64,000 bases of DNA from Dokdonella fugitiva. GTDB taxonomy: Bacteria > Pseudomonadota > Gammaproteobacteria > Xanthomonadales > Rhodanobacteraceae. Within the stretch, counting starts at the first letter, position 1; every line of letters begins with the position of its first letter. Both the position numbers and the translations under genes were made by a program. Positions 34,162 through 43,200 of this stretch are shown one piece after another. The stretch spans positions 1 through 64,000 of the forward strand of contig NZ_SLWQ01000014.1 of assembly GCF_004342425.1 (NCBI RefSeq), read 5' to 3'. The notes under the pieces were generated by a model. The model searched no databases and was not told where the DNA came from. It saw nothing but the letters and a program-made list of their open reading frames with translations.

Positions 34162-35856
34162 CTACATCCGCGCGCCTTCGAAGTCGAACGCGAGGTCGCT
34201 GTCGGCGGCCTGCACGAAATTGCCCTGCACGAAGTCGACGCCGACGCGCACGAGCGGGGCGATGCCGTGCACGTCCTCGACGCGCGGCGCGATCACCCGC
34301 GTGCCTCGTTCGTGCAGGCGCTCGAGCAGGGCGACGAACGCCTCGCGCTGCTCCTCGCCGTCGAGCGCGGGCGGCCTGGCGAGCTTGACGAAGTCGACGG
34401 CGAGCACCGGCAACGGATGCACGTCGGCGAGTTCCGCGTCGAACGCGGACAACGACAGGCGCGCACCGAGCGCGCGCAGCGCGTCGGCGCAACGTTGCGC
34501 CTCGGCAGGCGCCTCGATCGCGTCGGCGGCGCGCAGCTCGACGACGATCGAGCGTGCATCGATCGCATGCCGCGCGAGCTCCGCGGCCAACGCGGCTACC
34601 ATGCTCGGGTCGCGCACGCTCGCCAGCGACTGGCTCACGAACAGCTGCGTCGAGCCGGCGCCGTGCGCGGCGACGCGTTCGACGCAGTGCGCGAGCACCC
34701 AGCGGTCGACCGCACCGATGAGCCCGGCGGCTTCGGCCGCAGGGATGATCTCGGAGGCCGGATGCAGGCGCCCGTCCGCTCCGCGCAGGCGCAGCAGCGC
34801 CTGGAACTGCGCGCCCTCCTCGCCGCGCAGCGAAACGATCGGCTGGAACATCAGTTCGAAACCGCTGCCCGCGAGCGCGTGTCGCACCTGGCCGGCGAGA
34901 TCGCCGCCGTGGCCGGCGTCGAGGTCGCGCACGACGAACACGCCATGCCGCGACTGCGCCTGCATGGCGGCGACGAGTCCGTGCGCGGCGTCGTACATCC
35001 TGCGCGCACTGCGCGCGCCACGCGCGAACGTGCACAGGCCGACGTCGAACCCGCCGATGCGGGCGAGGCCGTCGCGCAGGCGCGAGGCTTCGGCTTCGAG
35101 TGCGTCGGCGGACAGTTCGCGATCGAACACGAGGTAGCGGTCGGCGCCGTCGCTCGCGACGCGATCGCCCGCGCGCGCCGACGCGCAGATCGCGCGCAGG
35201 GTCTCGGCGGTGCGCGCTGCGGCGCCGGCCGGGTCGCTCGCGTCCGCGGCGACCAGCACGAACAGGCCGCCCGCCTGGATCGCCGCGTCGTCGCGCGCGA
35301 GGCACTCCGATACTTCGCGCAGCAACTGCTCGCGCGAGCACGCCGTACCGCCACGCGGGCCGAAGTTCGGCGGCGTGCCGCCGGCCGTCTCCACCGGGGC
35401 AGCGGCTGGGGCGGGAGCCGGCGCGGCCGCGGCCATCGAAGCCAGTCGCGTCCAGTATTCGGGTGGTGGGACGACCAGCAACGGGAAACCGTTCTCGCGC
35501 GTCGCGCCCGCGACGACCGGCGAGTCGCGCGTCGCGCCCGCCGGCGATGGCGCATCGAGCCGGCCGACCAGGCCGTCGAGGCGATGGCGGCTCGCGCGAT
35601 CGGGCGCGCGCGGTGGCTCGAGCAGGCCGACGCAGGTCGCGCGCAGCTCCTCGAGCAGGTCGGCCTGGGGCGCGAAGCCGAGTTCGCGGCACGCTGCGCC
35701 GACGCGCGCGGCGTCGTCCGCGAGCAGGCGCAGCACGTTGAGGTCCCAGGTCGTGCGCAGCTGCTCGCCGCGGCGGCGCAGCCGTTCGATGCGTGGCGAC
35801 AGCTGCTGCGCCCAGAGCCGGCGCGGAAACTGCGCTGCAGGGTCGTTCGCCATCAT
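34162..35856 (-). CDS. Degenerate EAL-domain regulatory protein
   Basis: 564 aa from ATG 35856; ATG 35886 is also possible. The N-terminal third is helical, with a Pro/Ala-rich linker. A GGDEF-like region without the GG[DE]EF signature is around residues 200-310. The C-terminal domain has the shape of EAL (FELMFQPIVSLRGEEGAQFQ), but the signature EAL is ALL, the usual ExLT is ELRA, and the DDFGTG metal motif is replaced by SAFDAEL. Only the DFVKLA lysine and the VQG string remain. It should bind or sense rather than hydrolyse c-di-GMP. Confidence 0.82.
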   Translation of the reverse strand: MMANDPAAQFPRRLWAQQLSPRIERLRRRGEQLRTTWDLNVLRLLADDAARVGAACRELGFAPQADLLEELRATCVGLLEPPRAPDRASRHRLDGLVGRLDAPSPAGATRDSPVVAGATRENGFPLLVVPPPEYWTRLASMAAAAPAPAPAAAPVETAGGTPPNFGPRGGTACSREQLLREVSECLARDDAAIQAGGLFVLVAADASDPAGAAARTAETLRAICASARAGDRVASDGADRYLVFDRELSADALEAEASRLRDGLARIGGFDVGLCTFARGARSARRMYDAAHGLVAAMQAQSRHGVFVVRDLDAGHGGDLAGQVRHALAGSGFELMFQPIVSLRGEEGAQFQALLRLRGADGRLHPASEIIPAAEAAGLIGAVDRWVLAHCVERVAAHGAGSTQLFVSQSLASVRDPSMVAALAAELARHAIDARSIVVELRAADAIEAPAEAQRCADALRALGARLSLSAFDAELADVHPLPVLAVDFVKLARPPALDGEEQREAFVALLERLHERGTRVIAPRVEDVHGIAPLVRVGVDFVQGNFVQAADSDLAFDFEGARM

Positions 35857-35902
35857 GGCCGTCCCCGTTCGGTCCGCGCCGATCATACCAGCCGCGCGCC
35901 GC

Positions 35903-36331
35903 TCAGCCGGGCTTGACAACCACCAGCAGCACGATCGCGACCAGCAGCAACGCCGGCACTTCGTTGAAGATGCGCAGCCAGCGGCTGGAGCGCCGGTTCT
36001 CGTCACGCGCGAACGCGCCGACCATGCGCGCGAGCATCACGTGGTAGACGACCAGCAGCGCCACCAGCGCGAGTTTCGCGTGCAGCCAGCCCTGCTGCAG
36101 GTAGGCGGGACTCGCCTCGGCGAACGCGCCGAGGGTGAGCGCGCCGAATACGAGCGCGAGCACGCCGCCGACGTGCGTGATGCCGAGCAGGCGCCGTTCC
36201 ATCACCTTGAGGCGCGCGCGCACGACCGCCTCGCCCGCCTCGGCGTGGTAGACGAACAGGCGCGGCAGGTAGAACAGGCCGGCGAACCAGGTCACGACGA
36301 AAACGATGTGGAACGCTTTGAGCCAGAGCAT
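35903..36331 (-). CDS. hemJ: Protoporphyrinogen oxidase HemJ
   Basis: A 142-aa protein with four membrane segments. The start MLWLKAFHIVFVVTWFAGLF, with His8, and the RLFVYH string are HemJ hallmarks. It carries out the penultimate step of haem synthesis in bacteria that lack HemG/HemY. It lies 46 nt upstream of the EAL gene on the same strand. Confidence 0.9.
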   Translation of the reverse strand: MLWLKAFHIVFVVTWFAGLFYLPRLFVYHAEAGEAVVRARLKVMERRLLGITHVGGVLALVFGALTLGAFAEASPAYLQQGWLHAKLALVALLVVYHVMLARMVGAFARDENRRSSRWLRIFNEVPALLLVAIVLLVVVKPG

Positions 36332-36463
36332 GCAGGCGGTCCGCTGCGAAAACGCCGATTGTACGGCGCGCGCGGCGCCGGCCGCGACCCGCTTCCTTGA
36401 CCCGGGCGCCGAGCGCGTCTATAAGCCTGCACCTCGCGCAGCGCGCGCGGCCGATCCCGCGTC

Positions 36464-37186
36464 ATGTCCCCGATCCCGTCCCTCGTCATCCGCCGGCACG
36501 ATCCGGCCCGGCAGCGCCGCACGCGCCTGCTCGTGGCCGCGATGTGGCTCGGCTCGCTGCTGATCGTGGCGGGGCTGGTGGCGACGTTCGTCGCGCGCGC
36601 GCCGGGCGAGGACCATTCGGCCGAACTCGCGGCGGCGCGCAAGGAGGGCGAGGCGCTGAAGTCGCGCATCGCGGTGCTCGAGCGCTCCGAGCAGATCGCC
36701 AAGGCGGCGCTCGGCGACGTGCAGCAGACACTGCGCGACCGCGAGGAAGAGATCGACGGGCTGCGCGCGGACCTCGCGTTCTACGGACGCCTCGTCGGTG
36801 GTGGCAAGCGCGAAGGCCTCGCCGTGCACGCGCTGCGCATCGCACCGGTCGCCGGTTCACAGGCGTGGAACTTCACCGCCACGCTGACGCAGAATTTCAA
36901 GCGCGGTGCGGACGTGAGGGGACGGCTCACGCTCAGCGTCGAAGGCATCGCCGACGGCAAGCTCAGCACGCTCGACTGGAGCGCGCTGAGCCAGGGGCAG
37001 GACGCGTCCGGAATCGAGTACCGCTTCAAGTATTTCCAACAGGTCGGCGGTACCATCATGCTTCCCGCTGGATTCGCCGCCAATCGCGTCGTCGTTCGTG
37101 CCGACGGCGACAGCGGCCGCGTCGAGCAGGAGTTTTCCTGGAAGGACGCCGTCAAGGGCGAGGAGAGCGACAATGTTTCGCAGTGA
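36464..37186 (+). CDS. DUF6776-like membrane-anchored coiled-coil protein
   Basis: A 240-aa protein. A single N-terminal membrane segment (residues 23-45, LLVAAMWLGSLLIVAGLVATF) is followed by a coiled coil (about 50-100, rich in Glu/Arg/Ala). A beta-rich periplasmic domain comes next (YGRLVGGGKREGLAVHALRI to QEFSWKDAV). The layout matches the family I know as DUF6776, found beside bactofilin genes in Xanthomonadales. It overlaps the bactofilin gene by 14 nt, suggesting coupled production and a joint role at the envelope. Confidence 0.75.
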   Translation: MSPIPSLVIRRHDPARQRRTRLLVAAMWLGSLLIVAGLVATFVARAPGEDHSAELAAARKEGEALKSRIAVLERSEQIAKAALGDVQQTLRDREEEIDGLRADLAFYGRLVGGGKREGLAVHALRIAPVAGSQAWNFTATLTQNFKRGADVRGRLTLSVEGIADGKLSTLDWSALSQGQDASGIEYRFKYFQQVGGTIMLPAGFAANRVVVRADGDSGRVEQEFSWKDAVKGEESDNVSQ

Positions 37187-37607
37187 CAAGCGCAACGACC
37201 GGGCGATGGCGGCGATCAGCACGCTGATCGCGGCCGGCACGACGATCCGTGGCGACGTGCATTTCAGCGGCGGCCTGCATCTGGAAGGCTCGATCGAAGG
37301 CTCGATCTCCGCCGAGGGCGACGATGCCGTGCTCACGCTCAGCGACAAGGGGCGCGTCGACGGCGAAGTGCGCGTCTCGAATGCGGTCGTCAACGGCGTC
37401 GTCAACGGCGACATCTTCGCCGGTGGCCGGCTCGAGCTCGCCGGCAACGCGCGCATCACCGGCAACGTGCACTACAAGGTGCTGGAGATGGCCGCCGGCG
37501 CGCAGGTCAACGGCAAGATGCTGTACCAGGCCGAACCGCAGCGGCGCCTGCCGTCGCCGGGCCTGGCCGACGACGTCGACCCCGCGGCCGAGCCGGCGCA
37601 CGCTTGA
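37173..37607 (+). CDS. Bactofilin (polymer-forming protein)
   Basis: 144 aa from ATG 37173, preceded by AGGAGAG. The bactofilin beta-helix (IAAGTTIRGDVHFSGGLHLE to LEMAAGAQVNGKM) occupies residues 18-122, flanked by short disordered tails. Bactofilins polymerise without nucleotide into membrane-associated filaments that organise cell-wall or envelope processes. Confidence 0.93.
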   Translation: MFRSDKRNDRAMAAISTLIAAGTTIRGDVHFSGGLHLEGSIEGSISAEGDDAVLTLSDKGRVDGEVRVSNAVVNGVVNGDIFAGGRLELAGNARITGNVHYKVLEMAAGAQVNGKMLYQAEPQRRLPSPGLADDVDPAAEPAHA

Positions 37608-37659
37608 AATCGGACGGCAGCGCTCCGACTTCCCGTCGGGTGACGACGCCGCAGACGCC

Positions 37660-38028
37660 ATGAACGACACCGCCACCCCGAGCTACCTCGACGCCGGTCC
37701 CGCGCCGCTCCTGTTCACCGCGGCCGCGGCGGGCAAGGTGCGCGAGCTGATCGCCGAGGAAGGCAATCCCGGGCTCAAGCTGCGCGTCTACATCAGCGGC
37801 GGCGGCTGCTCGGGCTTCCAGTACGGCTTCACGTTCGACGAGGCGCGCGCCGAGGACGACCTTGCGGTCGACAGGGACGGCGTGACCCTGCTCGTCGATC
37901 CGCTCAGCCTGCAGTACCTCGCCGGCGCCGAGATCGACTATTCCGAATCGCTGACCGGCGCGCAGTTCGTGATCCGCAATCCGAACGCGAAGACGACCTG
38001 CGGATGCGGCTCCTCGTTCACCGTCTGA
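37660..38028 (+). CDS. erpA: Iron-sulfur cluster insertion protein
   Basis: A 122-aa A-type carrier. The three conserved cysteines are in GGGCSGFQYGF and TTCGCGSSF. Residues 14-122 form the HesB/IscA fold. The ErpA-type ending and its isolation from isc/suf genes support erpA. It delivers [Fe-S] clusters to target enzymes such as IspG/IspH. Confidence 0.93.
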   Translation: MNDTATPSYLDAGPAPLLFTAAAAGKVRELIAEEGNPGLKLRVYISGGGCSGFQYGFTFDEARAEDDLAVDRDGVTLLVDPLSLQYLAGAEIDYSESLTGAQFVIRNPNAKTTCGCGSSFTV

Positions 38029-38056
38029 GCCGCGTGCGCGGCGGCCGGCGCGCCGC

Positions 38057-39028
38057 ATGAGCGAACGCACCAACATCTTCGCGGGCCTCCCGCTCGACCG
38101 CAACGCGGAACGTCGTGACGACGCGGCCTGGGCGGCGGCGCAGCGCGCCGATCCGCATGCGCGCTACGTCGTGCTCGGCGCCGACGCGCGCGGCGGACGC
38201 CCGGCCCTGTTCGCGCCCCTGCATGGCGCCTTGCGCCTGCTCGACGCGGGAGAATGCCGCGACTGCCTCGCCGGCGTGCCGGCGACCTATCTCGGCCACG
38301 ACGATCGCGGGCCGCTGTTCGCCGTCGCGCTGGAGCGCGGCGACGAGACGCGCATCGCCGACGCGCTCGGCGCGGCCTGGATCGACCTGCGCGGCGCGGG
38401 CACGCGCCTGCCGGCGTTCCAGAGCGGCCTGTTCGCCTACGCGCGCGCGATCGCCCATTGGCAGGCGCGCACGCGCTGGTGCAGCGCCTGCGGCGCGTCG
38501 CTCGAACTCGTCGCCCTCGGCCATCGCGGCAAGTGCACGAATGCCGCCTGCGGCATCGAGCACTTCCCGCGCGTCGACCCGGCCATGATCGTGATCGTGA
38601 GCTGGCAGGATCGCTGCCTGCTCGGCCGCCAGCCCTCGTGGCCCGAACACCGCTGGTCGACGCTCGCCGGCTTCATCGAGCCGGGCGAATCGCTCGAGGA
38701 CGCGGTGCGGCGCGAAGTGTTCGAAGAAGCGGGCGTGCGCGTCGGCGCGTGCGAATACCATTCCTCGCAGCCGTGGCCGTTCCCGTCGTCGCTCATGCTC
38801 GGCTTCACCGCCGAAGCGATCGACCCGACGATCCGCGTCGGCGACGAACTCAGCGACGCGCGCTGGTTCGGCGTCGGCGAGATCGTCGACGCGCTCGCCG
38901 CGCGCACCCTGGTGCTGCCGCCGCGCCTGTCGGTTTCGCACGAGCTGATCGCGCACTGGCTGCGCATGCGCGGCGTCGAACTCGCCGACATCATCGGCGA
39001 CGAGCCCTGGCTGCGCCCGCAGGCGTAG
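38057..39028 (+). CDS. nudC: NAD+ diphosphatase / RNA deNADding enzyme
   Basis: A 323-aa protein. The zinc ribbon is CSACGASLEL to CTNAACG, the Nudix box is GFIEPGESLEDAVRREVFEE, and the family-specific SQPWPFPSSLMLGF follows it. NudC splits NAD(H) to NMN(H) and AMP and removes NAD caps from RNA. It follows erpA by 28 nt on the same strand. Confidence 0.95.
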   Translation: MSERTNIFAGLPLDRNAERRDDAAWAAAQRADPHARYVVLGADARGGRPALFAPLHGALRLLDAGECRDCLAGVPATYLGHDDRGPLFAVALERGDETRIADALGAAWIDLRGAGTRLPAFQSGLFAYARAIAHWQARTRWCSACGASLELVALGHRGKCTNAACGIEHFPRVDPAMIVIVSWQDRCLLGRQPSWPEHRWSTLAGFIEPGESLEDAVRREVFEEAGVRVGACEYHSSQPWPFPSSLMLGFTAEAIDPTIRVGDELSDARWFGVGEIVDALAARTLVLPPRLSVSHELIAHWLRMRGVELADIIGDEPWLRPQA

Positions 39029-39110
39029 GCGTCGCCGGCGCACGCGGCGTCCAGTTGCGCGCGCGCCTCCGCTAGAATGTGCCCAAGCTCCGCCGCGCAT
39101 CCGATCGACC

Positions 39111-40001
39111 ATGGCCCAGATCCTGCTCGCCGTCCTGCTCGTCCTCGCATGCGCTTACGCCTTGCCCGACCTCGCGCGCTGGCGCGACTTCTCGTGGCTG
39201 CAGGTCTGGCTGGCGCAGTGGACGCGCGCGAGCGGCGACGCGGCGCGGCCGCGCTTCGCGGCGGTGCTGCTGCCGCTGCTGTTGTTCGTCGTCTGCGAGC
39301 TCATCGAGTTCGTGCTCGACCACGTGCTGTTCGGCCTGCCGGGCTTCGCGTTCGCCGTCGTCGTGCTGTTCTACTGCTGGGGCCCGCGTGACCTCGACGC
39401 GGACATCGACGCCGTGTTGCAGGCGCCCGACAGCGACCGGCGCCTCGCCGCGGCGCAGGCGTTGCGCGCCGACGGTGCGGCGGCTCCGCTTCCGTTCGAG
39501 TCGGCGCCGCTGGTCGAGGCGACGTTCGCGGCCGCGCTTTCGCGCTGGTTCGGCGTGCTGTTCTGGTTCGTCGTGCTCGGCCCGGCCGGCGCACTCGGCT
39601 ACCGGATCGTGCAACTGCTCGCTCGCCATCCCGGCTTCGCCGACCACATCGACGCGAACCAGGGCGAACTGCTCGAACGCACCGCGCGCATCCTCGACTG
39701 GGCGCCGGCGCACCTCGTCGCGCTCACGCTCGCGCTGGTGTCCGATTTCGACGCGGTGATCAAGACCTGGCGCGACTACCACGCCGCACACGGCAAGGGC
39801 TACTTCACGCTCGACCTCGGCTTCCTCGGCGCGATCGCCAAGGCCGGCATCGACGCCGACGTCGAGGCCGGCGACGGCTACGCGAGCGACGTCAGCAACC
39901 CGCTGGTCGAACTCGCCGATGCGCAGCGCGTGCTGCGCCGCATCCTGGTCGGCTGGCTCGCGTTGATCGCGCTGGTCGCGTTGATCGTGCTCACGCACTG
40001 A
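39111..40001 (+). CDS. ampE: AmpE-like regulatory membrane protein
   Basis: A 296-aa protein with about four membrane segments (ILLAVLLVLACAY; LLPLLLFVVCELIEFVLDHVL; WFGVLFWFVVLGPAGALGYR; ILVGWLALIALVALIVL). The pattern 'FYCWGPRDLDADI...' and 'LGPAGALGYRIVQ' is that of AmpE/CobD-like proteins. In enterobacteria ampE lies next to ampD and influences beta-lactamase induction; ampD is not in this window. Confidence 0.85.
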   Translation: MAQILLAVLLVLACAYALPDLARWRDFSWLQVWLAQWTRASGDAARPRFAAVLLPLLLFVVCELIEFVLDHVLFGLPGFAFAVVVLFYCWGPRDLDADIDAVLQAPDSDRRLAAAQALRADGAAAPLPFESAPLVEATFAAALSRWFGVLFWFVVLGPAGALGYRIVQLLARHPGFADHIDANQGELLERTARILDWAPAHLVALTLALVSDFDAVIKTWRDYHAAHGKGYFTLDLGFLGAIAKAGIDADVEAGDGYASDVSNPLVELADAQRVLRRILVGWLALIALVALIVLTH

Positions 40002-40215
40002 CACGCGTCGTGCGGCCGGCGATCGCCCGTCGCCGCGGTCGCGGCAATGCGCGTGCGGCGTATCGCCGCGCAACGCGTCTTCGATGATTCCCTGCCTGCA
40101 TTCCGCTGCGGGCGCGCCGCCGCGCCGGCCCTGATCGCGCGCGGTTGATCTGGATCAAGCGCGCTCTGCGCGCGTGGCGCACAGTGGCGCTGGTTTCGCT
40201 GCGCACAGGTCGACG

Positions 40216-40530
40216 ATGAGGGTCCCGCAAGCCAGCCGCATGCTCGCGCTCGGGCTGCTCCTGCTCGCCATGACGCCCATCCGTGCCAGGGACGATTGCG
40301 ATGCGCCGGTCGCCGACTGGCAACCGCGCAGCGCGGTGCACGCCCTTGCGCAGCGCAACCGCTGGCAGATCGACAGACTCAAGGTCGACGACGGCTGCTA
40401 CGAGATCAAGGGCCGCGATGCGGACGGCCGTCGCTTCCGCGCCCGGCTCGATCCGGCGACGCTCGACGTCGTGAGCATGAAACAGGAACACCACGCGCGC
40501 GGGCGCGAACACCCGGAGGAACACCGATGA
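40216..40530 (+). CDS. PepSY-domain periplasmic protein
   Basis: A 104-aa protein. Signal peptide: residues 1-24 (MLALGLLLLAMTPIRA core). The rest is one PepSY unit (ALAQRNRWQIDRLKVDDGCYEIKG to LDPATLDVV). It opens a four-gene operon and overlaps the DUF2271 gene by 4 nt (ATGA). PepSY units occur with FMN-carrying electron-transfer proteins; here it may bind or scaffold its neighbours. No Fur box seen in the 214-nt gap 40002-40215. Confidence 0.85.
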   Translation: MRVPQASRMLALGLLLLAMTPIRARDDCDAPVADWQPRSAVHALAQRNRWQIDRLKVDDGCYEIKGRDADGRRFRARLDPATLDVVSMKQEHHARGREHPEEHR

Positions 40531-40994
40531 AATCCGCATGGCCATGCGCGATTGCCGCGACGGCGCTCGCCGTACCGTCGTTCGCTGCCGCACGACCGGT
40601 CGCGCTCGAAGCGCGGCTCGCCGACTACGGCGGCAGTGGTGCCTATGTCGCGATCTACGTCACCGACGCCAAGGGGGCCCACCAGGCGACGTTGTGGGTC
40701 GCCGGCACCAAGTCCAAGTACTGGCGCCACCTGCGTGACTGGTACAAGGCCAGCGGCGGCAGGGCGAAGGTCGACGGCGTCAGCGGCGCAAGCGTCGGTG
40801 CCGGCCAGACGCTGCGCGCCACGGTGGAAATCGCCGATGCGCTGCTCGACGCGGGCTACGAGATCCATGTCGATACCGCGGTCGAGGACATGGCGGAGAA
40901 CCCGTCCGAGGTCGTCGTGCCGCTGACGACCGGCGATGGCAGCAAGGCCGTGGCCGGCAAGGGCTACGTCGCGTCGTTCCGCTACACGCTCTGA
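40527..40994 (+). CDS. DUF2271 protein with covalent-flavin attachment motif
   Basis: A 155-aa protein with ribosome binding site CGGAGGAA and signal peptide MKSAWPCAIAATALAVPSFAAA. The DUF2271 domain spans 25-155. Residues 83-89 are DGVSGAS, matching the D-x-x-[ST]-G-A-[ST] sequence to which ApbE attaches FMN in NqrC/RnfG; Ser89 would be the attachment residue. With apbE two genes downstream, this protein is probably a periplasmic flavin carrier. Genome surveys of flavinylation have linked DUF2271, PepSY and ApbE genes. Confidence 0.88.
   Translation: MKSAWPCAIAATALAVPSFAAARPVALEARLADYGGSGAYVAIYVTDAKGAHQATLWVAGTKSKYWRHLRDWYKASGGRAKVDGVSGASVGAGQTLRATVEIADALLDAGYEIHVDTAVEDMAENPSEVVVPLTTGDGSKAVAGKGYVASFRYTL
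40773..40793 (+). other. Codons for predicted FMN attachment motif
   Basis: These seven codons encode D-G-V-S-G-A-S in the DUF2271 protein, the sequence pattern recognised by ApbE-type FMN transferases. Confidence 0.75.
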
Positions 40995-41010
40995 AGGTGC
41001 GCACGCACCG

Positions 41011-43200
41011 ATGCTGCGCACGCTGCATTCGATACCGGCGCTGATCATCGCGCTGTTGCTGGTGGTGGTCGCCGGAGCGGGCGTGGCGTTGTCCATCTTC
41101 CCGGCATTCGAGCACGCGGGTGCGGCAACGGGTGCGGTCGATGTCGCGACCCTCGCCGCTCGCGTCGACGCGCGCCTCGACGGCGCGGAAACGATCATGC
41201 GCCGGCCTTCGGGCGTGATCGTCGCCTACCATCTCGCCGGCCAGGCGCAGCGCGCGTCGGTCGTCGATCCGGCGACGGGCGAGGCGCTCGCGGACTGGCA
41301 GCCGCCGCGCGCGCATCGCTGGCTGCGCGACCTGCACCGCACGCTGCTGCTGCGCAATGACGGCGCGCGCATCGCGGTCGGCATCGCGGCGGCCTGCCTC
41401 GTCCTCGTCGTGGTGTCCGGCCTGTTCCTGCTCGCCCGTCGCATGGGCGGCTGGCGGCACTTCGCCGGCCGCATGCGCGGCGACGTGCTGCAACGCGCGC
41501 ACGATGAAACGGCACGCATCGTCTTCGCCGGACTCCTGCTGACCGCGCTGACCGGCGTCGCGATGTCGCTCGCGACGTTCGGACTGTTGCCAGAAGGAGG
41601 GGATTCCGAGCCGTTCGGGATGCACGCGAGCGGTGCCGACCGGATCGAGCTGGAGCGGATGCCGGCCCTGCGCTCGGTCGACGTGGCGCAGCTGAAACAG
41701 CTCAAGCTCGCCGATCGCGACGACCCCACCGACGTCATCGAGATCGAAACCGCCGGTGGCACGGGCGTCGTCGATCCGGCGACGGGTACCTGGCTGTGGT
41801 GGCAAGCCGCCGACGGCTGGCAGCGCTTCCACGCCACGGTGGCGATGCTGCACACGGGCGAAGGCGCGTGGTGGCTCGGCCTCCTGCTGGGCCTGTCGTC
41901 GCTCACGGTGCCCGTGCTCGCCGCGACCGGTTTCCTGCTCTGGTTGCGCCGTCGCCGCAGCCTGCCGCGTCTTGTCGGCAATGCGCCCCTGCGCGATGCC
42001 GACACGCTGCTGCTGGTCGGCAGCGAAGGCAACACGACCTGGGGTTTCGCCATCGCGCTGCACGATGCGCTGGTGCGGGCCGGCCTGCGCGTGCACACGG
42101 CGCCGATGAACGACCTGCGCGCGTGGGGCGCACGCACGCGCCGGCTGCTCGTCCTGACGGCGACCTACGGCGACGGCGCCGCGCCGGCCAGCGCGTCGCG
42201 CTTCCTCACGCGCCTCGGGCGGATGGCGCCCGCGGCCGCGCTCGAATTCGCCGTGCTCGGCTTCGGCGACCGCCAGTTCCCGCGCTTCTGCGGCCATGCG
42301 TACGCGGTGCACGAGGCCCTCGTCGCGCACGGACTGCACGCGCTGGCCGCTCCCGCGACGGTGGACCGGCAATCGGAACCCGAATTCCTGCAATGGTGCG
42401 CCTGGCTCGCGCGCACGCTGGATCGTGCGCTCGATGTCCGCTACCGGGCACTGCTGCCGCCGACGACCACGCTGCAGGTCGTTTCACGCGAGGACTACGG
42501 CATCGATGCGCAGACGCGCACGTCGGTCCTCCGCCTCGCTCCCGTGCGCGAGCACGGCCGCCGCGCCCGCCTGCCGCGTTTCGAGACGGGCGACCTGCTC
42601 GGCGTCGTGCCGCCCGGCGGGGTCGCGCCGCGCTACTACTCGTGCGTGAGCGCGGCCGCCGACGGACGCGTCGAAATCTGCGTGCGCAGGCAGCCCGGCG
42701 GCGCCTGCTCACCATGGCTGGCGGACCTGCAGCCCGGAGCGACGCTCCGTGCGTTCTTCCGCGCGCACGAAGCATTCCGCCTGCGCGCAGGGTCGGCGCC
42801 GGTGGTCCTCGTCGGGGCCGGCACGGGCATCGGTCCGCTGGTCGGCTTCATCCGCCACAACGTCGCCGGACGCCCGATGCACCTCTACTTCGGTGCGCGC
42901 AGCAAGGACGATGGCTTCCTCTACGGCGACGAGTTGCAGCAGCTCGTGGCCGACGGCCGCCTGCGCACGCTCACCACCGCGTTCTCGCGCGCCATCCCGC
43001 GCGCGTACGTGCAGGATCGCCTGCTCGCCGACGCCGCGCGGCTGCGCGAACTGGTCGTGCGGGGAGCGTGCGTCATGGTCTGCGGCGGGCGCGCGATGGC
43101 CGAAGGCGTGGCGCGGGCATGGGAGCAGATCCTCGCCGGCTCGGGACTGTCGCTGCCGCGACTGAGGGCGCAGGGGCGCTATGTCGAAGACGTCTATTGA
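41011..43200 (+). CDS. PepSY-TM / flavodoxin / NADPH-flavin reductase fusion
   Basis: A 729-aa protein. The N-terminal 320 residues are a PepSY-associated membrane domain with four helices (LIIALLLVVVAGAGVAL; IAVGIAAACLVLVVVSGLFLL; IVFAGLLLTALTGVAMSL; LLLGLSSLTVPVLAATGFLLW). A flavodoxin domain follows (LLVGSEGNTTWGFA, TATYGDGAAPASA), then a ferredoxin-reductase-like part (RYYSCVSAA for FAD; GAGTGIGPLVGFI, YFGARSKDDGFLYGDEL and CGGRAMAEG for NADPH). Such fusions carry electrons from cytosolic NADPH across the membrane. The acceptor would be the flavinylated DUF2271 protein. It overlaps apbE by 20 nt. Confidence 0.9.
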   Translation: MLRTLHSIPALIIALLLVVVAGAGVALSIFPAFEHAGAATGAVDVATLAARVDARLDGAETIMRRPSGVIVAYHLAGQAQRASVVDPATGEALADWQPPRAHRWLRDLHRTLLLRNDGARIAVGIAAACLVLVVVSGLFLLARRMGGWRHFAGRMRGDVLQRAHDETARIVFAGLLLTALTGVAMSLATFGLLPEGGDSEPFGMHASGADRIELERMPALRSVDVAQLKQLKLADRDDPTDVIEIETAGGTGVVDPATGTWLWWQAADGWQRFHATVAMLHTGEGAWWLGLLLGLSSLTVPVLAATGFLLWLRRRRSLPRLVGNAPLRDADTLLLVGSEGNTTWGFAIALHDALVRAGLRVHTAPMNDLRAWGARTRRLLVLTATYGDGAAPASASRFLTRLGRMAPAAALEFAVLGFGDRQFPRFCGHAYAVHEALVAHGLHALAAPATVDRQSEPEFLQWCAWLARTLDRALDVRYRALLPPTTTLQVVSREDYGIDAQTRTSVLRLAPVREHGRRARLPRFETGDLLGVVPPGGVAPRYYSCVSAAADGRVEICVRRQPGGACSPWLADLQPGATLRAFFRAHEAFRLRAGSAPVVLVGAGTGIGPLVGFIRHNVAGRPMHLYFGARSKDDGFLYGDELQQLVADGRLRTLTTAFSRAIPRAYVQDRLLADAARLRELVVRGACVMVCGGRAMAEGVARAWEQILAGSGLSLPRLRAQGRYVEDVY

